A stretch of DNA of 64,000 bases from Miltoncostaea sp963823515 (GCA_963823515.1 CAWGMB010000006.1:186001-250000); one strand, 5' to 3'; numbered from the stretch's first letter, positions 24,215-32,529 are shown. Numbers and translations: made by a program. The notes: a model not told the origin generated them from the sequence alone.

Positions 24215-24667
24215 CTAGTGCGGGTAGGGGTGCCCGGAGGTGATGCAGAGCGCACGATAGAGCTGCTCGGCGAGCACCACGCGGGCCAGCTGGTGCGGCA
24301 TCGTCAGCGGTCCGAGCGACAGGCGCTCGTCGCACTCGGCCGCCAGGCCGGCCGCGATCCCGACCGCGCCGCCGATGACGAACGCGACCGGCCGGTCGGC
24401 CATCCGCCGCTCGAGCCACGCCGCGAAGGCGATGCTCGAGGCCGGAGCCGGCGCCTCGGGGTCGAGCGCCACCCGCCAGGCCCGCGGGAGCAGGCGGGCC
24501 CGCAGGCGCTCGGCCTCCGCGGAGCGCGCGCGCTCCTCGCCCCTCTGGAGGGCCTCCGCCGGCACCTCGTCCACGCGCAGCCCGGCCATCCGGTCCACAC
24601 GCTCCTCATAGAGCCTGCCGGGCGCGTCGTGCGGGGGCTTCAGCTTTCCGACGCACGCGATCTGCAA
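24215..24667 (-). CDS. rlmH: 23S rRNA pseudouridine-1915 N3-methyltransferase
   Basis: 150 aa SPOUT methyltransferase that modifies pseudouridine 1915 in helix 69 of 23S rRNA. QIACVGKLKPPHD is the first strand; FVIGGAVGIAAG, then LSLGPLTMPHQLARVVLAEQLYRALCITSGHPYPH form the knotted SAM site and the conserved C-terminal His/Tyr/His end. The best start is TTG 24667, giving LQIACVGK at the expected place; no good ribosome-binding site is visible. It lies between the M48 protease gene and the lipoprotein gene. Confidence 0.85.
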   Translation of the reverse strand: MQIACVGKLKPPHDAPGRLYEERVDRMAGLRVDEVPAEALQRGEERARSAEAERLRARLLPRAWRVALDPEAPAPASSIAFAAWLERRMADRPVAFVIGGAVGIAAGLAAECDERLSLGPLTMPHQLARVVLAEQLYRALCITSGHPYPH

Positions 24668-24693
24668 CCGGGGGGCGCGGCGACCCAGGGCTA

Positions 24694-25959
24694 CTAGCCC
24701 TGCTGCTCGAAGCGGAGCGCGAGGCTGATGCGCTCGAGGGCCGTGGGGTGGGTGCCGAACCAGACCCGGATGGGCAGGGGCGGGTCCGGGACGCCGAGGC
24801 CCTTGGCGACCAGGCCCTGCTGGAGCCCGATGTCGGCGGCCGGGTCGCGCGTCACGGCGAGCGCGTCCCAGTCGGCCTCGCGCTCGAAGGCCCGGCTGAC
24901 CCAGTTGCCGATCGGAGCGCTCGCGGCCGTCACGATGGCGGCGGCGGCGGCCGCGACGGCCAGGCGCCGCAGCACCAGGTCGCAGCCGGCGGCGTCGCGC
25001 CCGGCCGGGCGGAACCCGGTGCGCCACCCGACGACGGCGAAGACCAGCAGGCACCCGGGGACCGCCAGGGCGGCGCCCCACGCCGACCCCTTCAGGATGT
25101 GGCGCCGCGCGACATGGGCCAGCTCGTGGGCGACCACGACGCGCACCTCGTCGCGCGGGAAATCGCGCAACAGGGTGTCGTAGAGCACGATGTGCCGGCT
25201 GCCGCCGAGCCCGGAGACGTAGGCGTTGGCGGCCGTCGTGCGCACGCTCGCGTCGTTCACCTTCACGTCGTCCGCCGAGACCCCCGAGCGGCGGGCCAGG
25301 TCGAGGACCTCGGCCGACAGCGCCTCGTCGCGCAGCGGCTGGGTGCGCTGGAAGAGGGGCTCGATCAGCAATGGCGACAGCAGCGACATGAGGCCGATGA
25401 AGACGGCGATCGCCGCGGCGAAGCCGGCCCACCACAGCCGGGGCGCGCGGGCGATCAGCACGGCCGCACCCGCGCCGATCAGGGCGGCGATCACCATCTG
25501 GATCGCGAGGCCCTTGGCGAGGTCGAGCGCCCACCCGGGCACGCTCTGCGTGACGATGCCGTAGTGGCGACCCCAGGCGTAGCGGGCGGCGCCCAGGGGC
25601 AGCGTCACCGCGGCGGTCACGAGAGACAGACCGACCCCGAACGCGAGCCCGGCGCGCCAGGGGCGGGCGCCCGCCGCGCGCACGACGGCCGGCCGCCAGC
25701 GGCCGCCCGACAGGGCGACGCCCACAGCGGCCGCCGACGCCAGCGGGATCCCGGCGACGGCCATCGTCCAGACCCCCCGCCGGTAGTCGCGGTTGCGCGT
25801 CAGCGCCGCGGGGTCGAAGAACTCCCGCAGCGGGGCGGGATCGACGCTCGGCACCCCGGAGCTCCAGAGTCGCCACCGGAGCAGCGCCACGACCCCGCCG
25901 GCGCCGAGGGCGGCCACAGCGGCGATGCCGGCGGCCTGCCCCCTCGCGCTCGTCGGCAT
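24694..25959 (-). CDS. M48-family membrane metallopeptidase (Ste24/CAAX-like)
   Basis: 421 aa. Five or more membrane helices in the N-terminal 220 residues, with the Ste24-type segment SLLSPLLIEPLFQRTQPLRDEAL, then the zinc site HELAH within VVVAHELAHVARRHILKG and the third ligand in EREADWDALA. NAYVSGLGGSRHIVLYDTLL is also typical. It probably clears misfolded membrane proteins. It is transcribed away from the phosphoesterase gene and toward rlmH, 27 nt apart. Confidence 0.87.
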   Translation of the reverse strand: MPTSARGQAAGIAAVAALGAGGVVALLRWRLWSSGVPSVDPAPLREFFDPAALTRNRDYRRGVWTMAVAGIPLASAAAVGVALSGGRWRPAVVRAAGARPWRAGLAFGVGLSLVTAAVTLPLGAARYAWGRHYGIVTQSVPGWALDLAKGLAIQMVIAALIGAGAAVLIARAPRLWWAGFAAAIAVFIGLMSLLSPLLIEPLFQRTQPLRDEALSAEVLDLARRSGVSADDVKVNDASVRTTAANAYVSGLGGSRHIVLYDTLLRDFPRDEVRVVVAHELAHVARRHILKGSAWGAALAVPGCLLVFAVVGWRTGFRPAGRDAAGCDLVLRRLAVAAAAAAIVTAASAPIGNWVSRAFEREADWDALAVTRDPAADIGLQQGLVAKGLGVPDPPLPIRVWFGTHPTALERISLALRFEQQG

Positions 25960-26031
25960 GACCCCGCCCGGCCTCCGCTGACTCCGCACCCGACTATCGT
26001 ACCGGCGACCGGCGAATCCCCGGAGGGCCCC

Positions 26032-26766
26032 ACGCCACCCGTCGCGATCCTCAGTGACATCCACGGCAACCGCCAGGCCCTCGATGCGACCCTGCGCGCG
26101 GCGCGCGAGGCCGGAGCCCGGTCGTGGTGGTGCGTCGGCGACATCGTCGGCTACGGGGCGGACCCCACCTACTGCCTGGGCGAGGCCATCGGAGGGGCCG
26201 AGCGCTGCATCGCGGGGAACCACGACCTCGGGGTCACCGGCGCGGTCTCGATCGAGACGTTCGCCGACCTCGCCCGCGAGGCGCTCGTCTGGACCCGCGA
26301 GCGGCTCGGGCCGGTGGGCCACGCGAAACTGCGGCGCCTCTCCCCCGCCGACCCGGACGCGGAGGTGCCGATGTTCCACGGCAGCCCGCGCGACCCCGTG
26401 TGGGAGTACGTGATCACCGTCGAGCAGGCGCGCGAGGCCCTCGAGGACCGGCGCGTGCCGCTGACGCTGATCGGCCACACGCACGTGCCGGGCGCCTGGC
26501 GGCTGACACCCGACGGGGCGATGGAGTCGGCCGGCGTCCCCGCCGGCGGTCTCCTCGCGCTCACCGAGGGCCGCTGGCTGGTGAACCCCGGCTCGGTCGG
26601 CCAGCCCCGCGACCGGGACGCCCGGGCCTCGTGGGCGCTCTACGACGCCGAGGAGCACACGATCCGCTTCCACCGCACGCCCTACGACGTCGCCGCCGCC
26701 CAGAACGCCATCCTCGAGGCCGGGCTGCCATCGCTGCTCGCCCACCGCCTCGCCGGGGGCCGGTGA
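26032..26766 (+). CDS. Calcineurin-like metallophosphoesterase with a non-standard start
   Basis: About 244 aa. VAILSDIHGNRQAL, CVGDIVGYGADP, CIAGNHDLGV and LIGHTHVPGAW are the metal-binding motifs of the YfcE/DUF2436-like phosphodiesterases; NPGSVGQPRDRD is a family end motif. No ATG, GTG or TTG lies between the upstream stop context and the first strand. The only codon well spaced (5 nt) after GGAGGG is ACG at 26032, so initiation at ACG, or a mutated ATG, is proposed. First gene of a GTGA-overlapped operon with the desulfurase-like gene and TusA. Confidence 0.75.
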   Translation, partial: TPPVAILSDIHGNRQALDATLRAAREAGARSWWCVGDIVGYGADPTYCLGEAIGGAERCIAGNHDLGVTGAVSIETFADLAREALVWTRERLGPVGHAKLRRLSPADPDAEVPMFHGSPRDPVWEYVITVEQAREALEDRRVPLTLIGHTHVPGAWRLTPDGAMESAGVPAGGLLALTEGRWLVNPGSVGQPRDRDARASWALYDAEEHTIRFHRTPYDVAAAQNAILEAGLPSLLAHRLAGGR

Positions 26767-27928
26767 GCGGGCCCTCCGCGTACCTCGACCACGCGGCCGG
26801 CTCTCCTCTGGACCCCCGGGTGCGCGCGGCGATGGAGCCCTTCCTCGGCCCCGCCTTCGGCAGCCCGTCGAGCCTCCACGAATGGGGTCGCCGCCCGGCG
26901 GAGGCGCTGGAAGAGGCACGCGGGCGGGTCGCGGCGCTCATGGGGGTCGAGCCCGAGTGGGTGATCTTCACCTCCGGGGCGACCGAGGCGCGCAACCTCG
27001 CGATCGCGGGACTGATGGCCGGCAACCGCGTCCTCGGGCGCCGGATCACGGCCTCCGCGGTCGAGCATCCGGCCACCCTCGCCGCCGCCCGCAACGCGGT
27101 GCGCGAGGCGGGGGGCTCGACACCGTGCCCGTCGACGCCCTCGGCCGGATCGCCCCGGGGGACCTCGCGGCCGCCGTCGGGGGCGAGACCGCGGTGGTGG
27201 CGATCGTCCACGGCCAGCCGGACATCGGAACGCTCCAGAACCTCCCCGCCCTCGTGGCCGCCGCGCGCGGCGCCCGCCCCGAGGCGCGGATCGTGGTGGA
27301 CGCGGGAGAGAGCGCGGGCCTCGTGCCGCTCGAGGTGGCCGCGCTCGGCGCCGACGCGTGCACGATCGGGGGCGGGGCGATCGGCGCCCCCGCCTGGACC
27401 GGGGCCCTCCTGGTGCGGCCCGGCGCTCGGCTGCACCCCCTGCTGCACGGCGGACTGCAGGAAGCCGGAAAGCGCGCGGGCGCGGAGGATCTGCCCGGCA
27501 TCGCGGCGCTCGGCGTCGCGGCCGACATCGCCCGCGACGAGATGGCCGGCCGCGCCGAGCGGATGCGGGCCCTCGCCGACCGCCTGCGCGCGGGGCTTCT
27601 GTCGGTCGCCGACGTCCGCCTCAACGGCCACCCGGAGGCCCGGATCCCCGGCCACGTGCAGGTGTCGGCGGGATGGGTCGAGGGCGAGAGCCTCTGCCTG
27701 TCGCTGGCGGCCCGGGGCGTGGCGGTGTCGCCCGGCTCGGCGTGCACGGCCCACGGCGGCAAGGCGGCGCCGGCGCTCGAGGCGATCGGCCTCGAGCCAC
27801 CGTGGACCCACTCGGCCGTGCTGTTCACGCTGCGCCACACCACGACCGAGGCCGAGGTCGATCTGGCCGTCGCGGCCTTCGCCGACTCCGTGGCCACCCT
27901 TCGCGCGATGAGCCCGCTGACCCCGTGA
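26763..27928 (+). CDS. Cysteine-desulfurase-like protein lacking the PLP lysine (frameshifted)
   Basis: About 388 aa, aminotransferase class V fold of the IscS/NifS type. It begins AYLDHAAGSPLDPRV and has IFTSGATEARNLAI, the stacking histidine in VEHPATL, VVDAGESAG and the catalytic-loop cysteine in AVSPGSACTAH. Where IscS has SAHK-x-x-GPKG the protein reads IGGGAIGAPAW: the PLP-binding lysine is alanine and the preceding histidine glycine. A one-base shift near 27115 in a run of six G joins the two halves (EAGG to LDTVPVDALG) if one G is added. Starts at GTG 26763, overlapping the phosphoesterase stop, and overlaps the TusA start. Desulfurase activity by the normal mechanism is not expected. 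Confidence 0.8.
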
Positions 27929-28215
27929 GCCCCCGCGTGATCGACGCCCTCGGCACCTGGTGCCCGGTGCCGATCTACCTGATCGACCGCGCCGCCCGGC
28001 GCGCGGGCGCCGGCGAGGTGATCGAGCTCCTCGCCGACGATCCGCTGATCGAGGTCGACCTGCCGGCCTGGTGCCACCGCTCGGGCAACGCCCTGATCGA
28101 GCTGCGCCGCGAGGGAGGCGGCTACGTGGGGCGGGTCGAGGTCACGCGTCCTGCGGACGGTGGTGCGAGTGGAGCACCGCGTGACCCCTTCCCCGGGCGA
28201 TCAGCCAGCGGTTGA
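27925..28215 (+). CDS. tusA: TusA-family sulfur-carrier protein
   Basis: 96 aa from GTG 27925 (GTGA overlap with the upstream stop); GTG 27936 is possible. VIDALGTWCPVPIYLIDRAAR holds the CPxP motif whose cysteine carries persulfide, and EVIELLADDPLIEVDLPAWCHRSGN completes the two-layer fold, with a second cysteine in AWCHR. TusA normally receives sulfur from a cysteine desulfurase, here the lysine-less homologue encoded just upstream. The 3' end overlaps the convergent DUF4396-like gene by about 74 nt. Confidence 0.85.
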   Translation: MSPRVIDALGTWCPVPIYLIDRAARRAGAGEVIELLADDPLIEVDLPAWCHRSGNALIELRREGGGYVGRVEVTRPADGGASGAPRDPFPGRSASG

Positions 28216-28288
28216 CCGGAACCGCGGCGGCAAAGGCCACCGCCACCGCCAGCGCGAACGCGAGCGAGCCCCAGAAGAGCCCGTCCAA
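28142..28288 (-). CDS. 48-aa DUF4396-like membrane protein under a copper-type operator
   Basis: Starts at TTG 28288, 6 nt after GGGGGGAG. The product has one membrane helix and a His-rich tail: DGLFWGSLAFALAVAVAF, then VPVNRWLIARGRGHAVLHSHH. PVNRWLI-RG is the end motif of DUF4396 proteins, which are several times longer, so this is a stand-alone C-terminal module. Upstream dyads share the half-site GGGAGTAT with the csoR-copZ operators, so copper regulation is inferred. It runs antisense into the end of tusA. Confidence 0.65.
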   Translation of the reverse strand: MDGLFWGSLAFALAVAVAFAAAVPVNRWLIARGRGHAVLHSHHRPQDA

Positions 28289-28292
28289 CGCA

Positions 28293-28307
28293 GACTCCCC
28301 CCGAGTC
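28293..28307. promoter_or_regulatory. Dyad in the DUF4396-like gene leader
   Basis: GACTC-CCCCC-GAGTC, a perfect 5-bp dyad that contains the ribosome-binding region of the small gene. It could be a second regulator site or an RNA hairpin hiding the Shine-Dalgarno. Confidence 0.4.
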
Positions 28308-28312
28308 CGAAA

Positions 28313-28329
28313 ATACTCGGGGGGAGTAT
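28313..28329. promoter_or_regulatory. CsoR-like operator overlapping the -10 of the DUF4396-like gene
   Basis: ATACTC-GGGGG-GAGTAT, a perfect 6-bp dyad. Read on the minus strand the sequence gives TATACT as a good -10 about 40 nt upstream of the TTG start. GGGAGTAT is identical to half-sites between csoR and copZ, which suggests the same repressor. Confidence 0.6.
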
Positions 28330-28355
28330 ATACGCGTGGCGCAACGAACGAGCGT

Positions 28356-29702
28356 CTACCCGGTGACCGCCGGCTGAACCCGCGCCGGCCTGGCCCGCGC
28401 CGGCAGCAGCACCTGCGTACGCGCCCGGGCCCTGACCGTTGCGGCGTTGGAGGCCGTGGCGATCGCGACGTTCACGATGTCACCGGTCCTCCGGGGCCGG
28501 ATGCGCAGGACGACGCGGATCGTCTTCGTCGCCCCGGGCCGCAGGCTCTTGATCCGCCAGACCATGGAGCCGCGGGACATGCGGATCCGGGCAGGCAGCC
28601 TGCGGATGTAGGTGCCCGCCGGCACGCGGTCGCGCAGGACCACGTTGCGCGCGATGACGGTACCGACGTTCGTGATCGTGAGCCGGTAGATGATCCTGCC
28701 TCCCTGGCGGGCCCGCGCGGGCGCCCTCTTGACGAGGCGCAGCGTGGCGCGGGCCGGGACGCCGGAGACGGGCGCCGTCACGACGGCCGGCGGCGGGGCC
28801 GGCGCGGCCGGCGGCGCCGGAGCGGGCGCCACGGCGGTGATCGCCGCGGAGGCGCTCAGCGTGGCCGGGGTGACGTAGGCCATCGACTGCGGCGTGCGGC
28901 GCCCGGCCAGGCGGGCGGCGCGGTGCAGGGTCCCGCCCTGCGCGCTCGCGGCGACGACGACGGGGCCCGCGGCGGAGGGCGTCAGGCTGACGGCGACCGT
29001 GCCGGAGGGCGCGACGACGACCTGCGCGGAGGAGAGCGTCGCGGCGCCGGAGGTGACGGCGAGGTCGACGACGGCCCCCGGGGTGCCCGAGACCGTCACG
29101 GTGACCGGCGCGCCGACGTCGACCGCGGCGGCCGGAGCCGAGAGCTCCAGTGCGGTCACGATCGTACGGCCGGCGGCGAGCGCGCGGATCTGCGCGACCC
29201 GCGCGTTGAGGGCGGCGCTCGTGGTCACGTTCGCGGTGTCCGCGGCGGTGCCCGTGATCTGCCAGACGGCGACCTGGATCGCTGCGGCCTCGAGCCCCGG
29301 GTCGGCCGCGTCGGCGATCATCCGCTCGGATGAGGCGATCAGCCAGCCGGCCTGCGCGTAGCCGGGCCCCGCGAGCTCCGGGGTGTCGGCCGGGGTCTGG
29401 AGGTCGACCGGGTAGTCGACGCCCTCGGAGATGTAGTGGGCCGGGTCGACGCACCAGGCGAGGACCTGCGTCGCGGTGCCGCCTGCGGGCGACACCCGCA
29501 CCAGGGCGCGGCCCGGGTCGGCGTTGAAGGTGCCGCCGCCCGGTGCGGCGACTTCGACCCGGGCGCCCAGCGAGGGCGCGGACAGGTCGAGCGCCCGGAT
29601 GGAGCCGGGCGCAGCGCTGGCGCCGGCGGCGCCGATCGCCAAGGCGGCGAGGACCGCCACGGCGAGCGCGATGCGTGCGCCGGTCCGTCGGATGATGGTC
29701 AT
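28356..29702 (-). CDS. Secreted thioester-domain (TED-like) protein with DUF11-type repeat
   Basis: 448 aa from ATG 29702 (GGGAGG upstream). Sec signal peptide ending ASAAPG, then a domain with AWCVDPAHYISEGVDYPVDL and AAAIQVAVWQITG; these match the Cys and Gln segments that form the internal thioester in Gram-positive surface adhesins (TQXA/thioester domain). Beta-sandwich regions follow, a proline/alanine hinge (about 290-315), and a DUF11-like module (KRAPARARQGGRIIYRLTITNVGTVIARNVVL). No LPxTG sorting signal or terminal membrane helix is present, so it is released or non-covalently held. Confidence 0.75.
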   Translation of the reverse strand: MTIIRRTGARIALAVAVLAALAIGAAGASAAPGSIRALDLSAPSLGARVEVAAPGGGTFNADPGRALVRVSPAGGTATQVLAWCVDPAHYISEGVDYPVDLQTPADTPELAGPGYAQAGWLIASSERMIADAADPGLEAAAIQVAVWQITGTAADTANVTTSAALNARVAQIRALAAGRTIVTALELSAPAAAVDVGAPVTVTVSGTPGAVVDLAVTSGAATLSSAQVVVAPSGTVAVSLTPSAAGPVVVAASAQGGTLHRAARLAGRRTPQSMAYVTPATLSASAAITAVAPAPAPPAAPAPPPAVVTAPVSGVPARATLRLVKRAPARARQGGRIIYRLTITNVGTVIARNVVLRDRVPAGTYIRRLPARIRMSRGSMVWRIKSLRPGATKTIRVVLRIRPRRTGDIVNVAIATASNAATVRARARTQVLLPARARPARVQPAVTG

Positions 29703-29968
29703 CACTGCCTCCCGGGTGGGCGCCGCGACGACGGGTGTGCCGCCACGGCGGCGGATGCCTTCGAAAGCATGATGGACGGCGGGTCGGACACCGGCATCCG
29801 TGCCGGCGACCATCCCGCGTTCGGCTTTCCCCGCCCCCCATCCGGCCAGTGCGCCGCCACCGCACCGGGGAGGGGGTGGACGTCGGTGTCGTGTGAGCCG
29901 AGCTGCGGCGACTCCTGCCGGCGGTCAGCCGATGAGGCGGCGCGGGCGCCGGTCGCACCGACCGCGAG

Positions 29969-30103
29969 ATGGGCGAGGTCCTGTTCCTCAGCGAGAAGAC
30001 CGTCGAGAACCACCTCTCGCGCGTCTTCCGCAAGCTCGGCGTGCACTCGCGGTCGAAGGTCACGGCCCGCATGGCCGCCCGCCGCGGCGCGCCGCCCGGC
30101 TGA
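29969..30103 (+). pseudogene. LuxR-type HTH remnant
   Basis: 44 codons from ATG 29969 read LFLSEKTVENHLSRVFRKLGVHSRSKVTARM, the recognition half of a LuxR/GerE helix-turn-helix. The frame upstream still reads TDRE (as in LTxRE) but meets a stop 10 codons earlier, and no receiver or sensor domain is present. Leftover of a response regulator; no function expected. Confidence 0.65.
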
Positions 30104-30160
30104 CGTCGCGGAGGCCCGTGCCGTGTCGCCGATCGAACACATGTTCGCTACTGTGGCGCG

Positions 30161-31204
30161 ATGCCCCGCTCCACACCCTTGGGGGGACCCGATCAGATCC
30201 GCTGGCGCCTCGCCGACGATCACGGTGGGCAGTCCGACCTGTTCGGCGAGGCCGAGCGGGTTCCCGGCCGCGGCGAGCTGGCGGGCCTCGAGCTGCTGCA
30301 CGTGCGGGCGCAGCGGGTCATCAACCGCGTCCCCGAGGCGTCGGGACTGCCCTTCCGCTGGACGATCAACCCCTACCGGGGATGCAGCCACGCCTGCGTC
30401 TACTGCTTCGCGCGCCCCACCCACGAGTACCTCGGGTTCGGCATCGGCGAGGACTTCGAGCGGCGGATCGTGGTGAAGGTGAACGCGGTCGACCGGCTCC
30501 GCGCCGAGCTGCGCTCGGCGCGCTGGCGCGGCGAGGCGATCGCCATGGGCACGAACACGGACCCGTACCAGCCGGTGGAGGGCCGCTACCGCCTCACCCA
30601 GGGGATCATCGAGACGCTGGCGGCGGCCAACAACCCGTTCTCGATCCTCACCAAGTCGACGCTGATCGGCCGCGACACCGATCTCCTCGTGGAGGCGACC
30701 CGCCGGAACGACATGGTCCACGCGGCGCTGTCGATCGGGTGCCTCGACGAGGACGTGTGGCGGGCGACCGAGCCGCACACCCCGCACCCTCTGCGGCGGA
30801 TGGAGACCGTCGCCCGCCTGAACGAGGCCGGCGTACCGTGCGGCGTGATGATCGCCCCCGTGCTGCCCGGGATCTCCGACGCGCCCGACCAGCTCGAGGC
30901 CGTGGTGAAGGCGGCGATCGAGGCCGGCGCGACGTCGATCACCCCGATCATGCTGCACCTGAGAAAGGGCGTCCGCGACCACTACCTGTCGTGGCTCGAG
31001 GGCGCGCGGCCCGAGTTGGCGTCCGGCATGCGCGAGCGCTATCGCGCGTCCTACGGGCCCGGCGAGGCGCGCCGCGATCTCGGAGGGCTCGTGCGCCGCA
31101 TGGTCGAGCGCCACGGCGGCCCCCGCACGCCGACTCCCGGACGCTTCGGCCGCCGGGGCGCGCACCCGGTGGTCGAAGCGTCCTCGCAGATGTCGCTGCT
31201 GTAG
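30161..31204 (+). CDS. Rv2578c-type radical SAM protein
   Basis: 347 aa. RWTINPYRGCSHACVYCFARPTHEYLGFG has the radical-SAM CxxxCxYC cluster (Cys about 75, 79, 82), typical of the actinobacterial Rv2578c/SplB-like group; EAIAMGTNTDPYQPVEGRYRLTQGIIETL and SILTKSTLIGRD are family blocks. Members resemble spore photoproduct lyase but lack proof of DNA repair. The ATG at 30161 is used. The gene ends in a strong bidirectional terminator shared with rsgA. Confidence 0.85.
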   Translation: MPRSTPLGGPDQIRWRLADDHGGQSDLFGEAERVPGRGELAGLELLHVRAQRVINRVPEASGLPFRWTINPYRGCSHACVYCFARPTHEYLGFGIGEDFERRIVVKVNAVDRLRAELRSARWRGEAIAMGTNTDPYQPVEGRYRLTQGIIETLAAANNPFSILTKSTLIGRDTDLLVEATRRNDMVHAALSIGCLDEDVWRATEPHTPHPLRRMETVARLNEAGVPCGVMIAPVLPGISDAPDQLEAVVKAAIEAGATSITPIMLHLRKGVRDHYLSWLEGARPELASGMRERYRASYGPGEARRDLGGLVRRMVERHGGPRTPTPGRFGRRGAHPVVEASSQMSLL

Positions 31205-31216
31205 CGCGTGTCGCCG

Positions 31217-31251
31217 CATCGACGGGATCCGTGACCCGGATCCCGTCGATG
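31217..31251. terminator. Bidirectional terminator between radical SAM gene and rsgA
   Basis: Perfect 15-bp stem catcgacgggatccg / cggatcccgtcgatg with a 5-nt loop, between two convergent stop codons at 31204 and 31256. No T-run, as often in high-GC genomes. Confidence 0.8.
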
Positions 31252-31255
31252 CGGT

Positions 31256-32275
31256 TCAGCGGCGCTTGGCGCGGAGGGCCTGCCTCACGAGGCGCGAACC
31301 GCGGCGGCCGTGGGCGCGCCATTCGCGCTCGTCGGCGCGCAGCGCCAGCGCATCCGTCTCCCGGTTGAGATCGCGCAGGCTGTCGAGGCGCACCGGGTCG
31401 AGCCTCCCCTCCTCCACGGCCCGGACGACCGCGCAACCCGGCTCCCCCTCGTGACGGCAGTCGCCGAACCGGCACCCCTCGGCCAGCGCGCCGATGTCGG
31501 CGAACGCCGCGGCGACGCCCTCCTCCGACCCCCAGAGGCCGAGCTCGCGCAGGCCGGGCGTGTCGATGAGCGCACCGCCGCCGGGCAGGGGCACGAGGTG
31601 CCGGGCCGTGGTCGTGTGCCTGCCCTTGGCGTCGCCGGCGCGCACGTCGCCGATGGGGAGCGCCTCGGAGCCGGCGAGGGCGTTCACGAGGCTCGACTTC
31701 CCCGCGCCGGACTCCCCGATGAGCACGAGCGTGCGGTCGGGGCGCGCCAGCGCGGCGATCGCCCCGAGCCCCGCGCCGCTGCGCACGCTCACGACGTGGG
31801 CATCGACGCCGAACGAGGCTTCCGCGGCACGCGCGCGCGAGGGCGCCTCGTCGTCGAGGTCCGCCTTCGCCAGGACGATCACCGGGGTGGCGCCCGAGTC
31901 CCAGGCGAGCGCGAGCGCCCGGTGCAGTCGCCGGTCGCGCAACGGGCGGTCGAGTCCCTGCACGACCACCACCGCGTCGACGTTGGCCGCGATCGGCTGG
32001 GCGCCGCCGGCGCGCCCGGCCGCGCCGCGCGACAGCAGCGTGCGGCGCTCCAGCACGGCGGCGAGGCGCTCGTCGGCGACGGCCACCCAGTCGCCGGCGA
32101 CCAGGCCCGGGGCCTCCAGCCGGATCGGGCCCTCGGCGCCGATCGCGAGCGCGCCGCCGCGGTCGACCCGGCCGACCCGGGCCGGCGCGAGCTCCTCTCG
32201 CCCGAATCCGTCGAGCTCCGCCTGACGGCGGCTGTTCCATCCGAGCGGCGCGAGCGCCGCGGTGTTCTGGTGCAC
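31256..32275 (-). CDS. rsgA: Ribosome small-subunit-dependent GTPase A
   Basis: 339 aa. OB-fold (about 30-95), then the circularly permuted GTPase: G4 VLAKAD comes before G1 GESGAGKSS, with DTPGLRELG as G3, and a C-terminal zinc site GCRFGDCRHEGEPGC (C-x-H-x-C). RsgA checks 30S maturation. Starts at GTG 32275. A 28-codon frame with a strong ribosome-binding site precedes it by about 55 nt. Confidence 0.9.
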   Translation of the reverse strand: MHQNTAALAPLGWNSRRQAELDGFGREELAPARVGRVDRGGALAIGAEGPIRLEAPGLVAGDWVAVADERLAAVLERRTLLSRGAAGRAGGAQPIAANVDAVVVVQGLDRPLRDRRLHRALALAWDSGATPVIVLAKADLDDEAPSRARAAEASFGVDAHVVSVRSGAGLGAIAALARPDRTLVLIGESGAGKSSLVNALAGSEALPIGDVRAGDAKGRHTTTARHLVPLPGGGALIDTPGLRELGLWGSEEGVAAAFADIGALAEGCRFGDCRHEGEPGCAVVRAVEEGRLDPVRLDSLRDLNRETDALALRADEREWRAHGRRGSRLVRQALRAKRR

Positions 32276-32329
32276 GTCGAGAACCCCCTCGTGGAGGGCG
32301 CCCCGTGTGCGGTTGCCTGCGCCCCCGGG

Positions 32330-32416
32330 CTAGCGGGGGCGCGGCGTGGGGACGCCCGTGATGGACACATCGAGCCGGAGCGGCTGAGCCGTCCGGTGCA
32401 TCGTCTCGACATCCAT
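32330..32416 (-). CDS. Possible 28-aa leader ORF upstream of rsgA
   Basis: ATG 32416 follows GGGGAGGT by 9 nt and the frame ends at a TAG after MDVETMHRTAQPL...TPRPR. The stop codon lies inside a hairpin (gcgcccccg / cgggggcgc, 32318-32342 region), so ribosome passage would affect the fold. Could be a leader peptide or chance. Confidence 0.3.
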   Translation of the reverse strand: MDVETMHRTAQPLRLDVSITGVPTPRPR

Positions 32417-32529
32417 CGTGCGAGGACCTCCCCTGCGGCGCCTGTACGCGACCCTCAGGAGGGTAGGAGACGCCGCCGATACGGTCAACCGACGACCCGA
32501 CCGCCCTGAGCATCCCTGGGAGGACACCC

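Noticed and set aside
22285..24243. 652-codon open frame opposite argS
   Set aside because: Antisense shadow; only its last part, in the same frame, is the real lipoprotein gene.
30000..31219. 505-codon open frame opposite the radical SAM gene
   Set aside because: Antisense shadow; the radical SAM gene has intact CxxxCxYC and full length.
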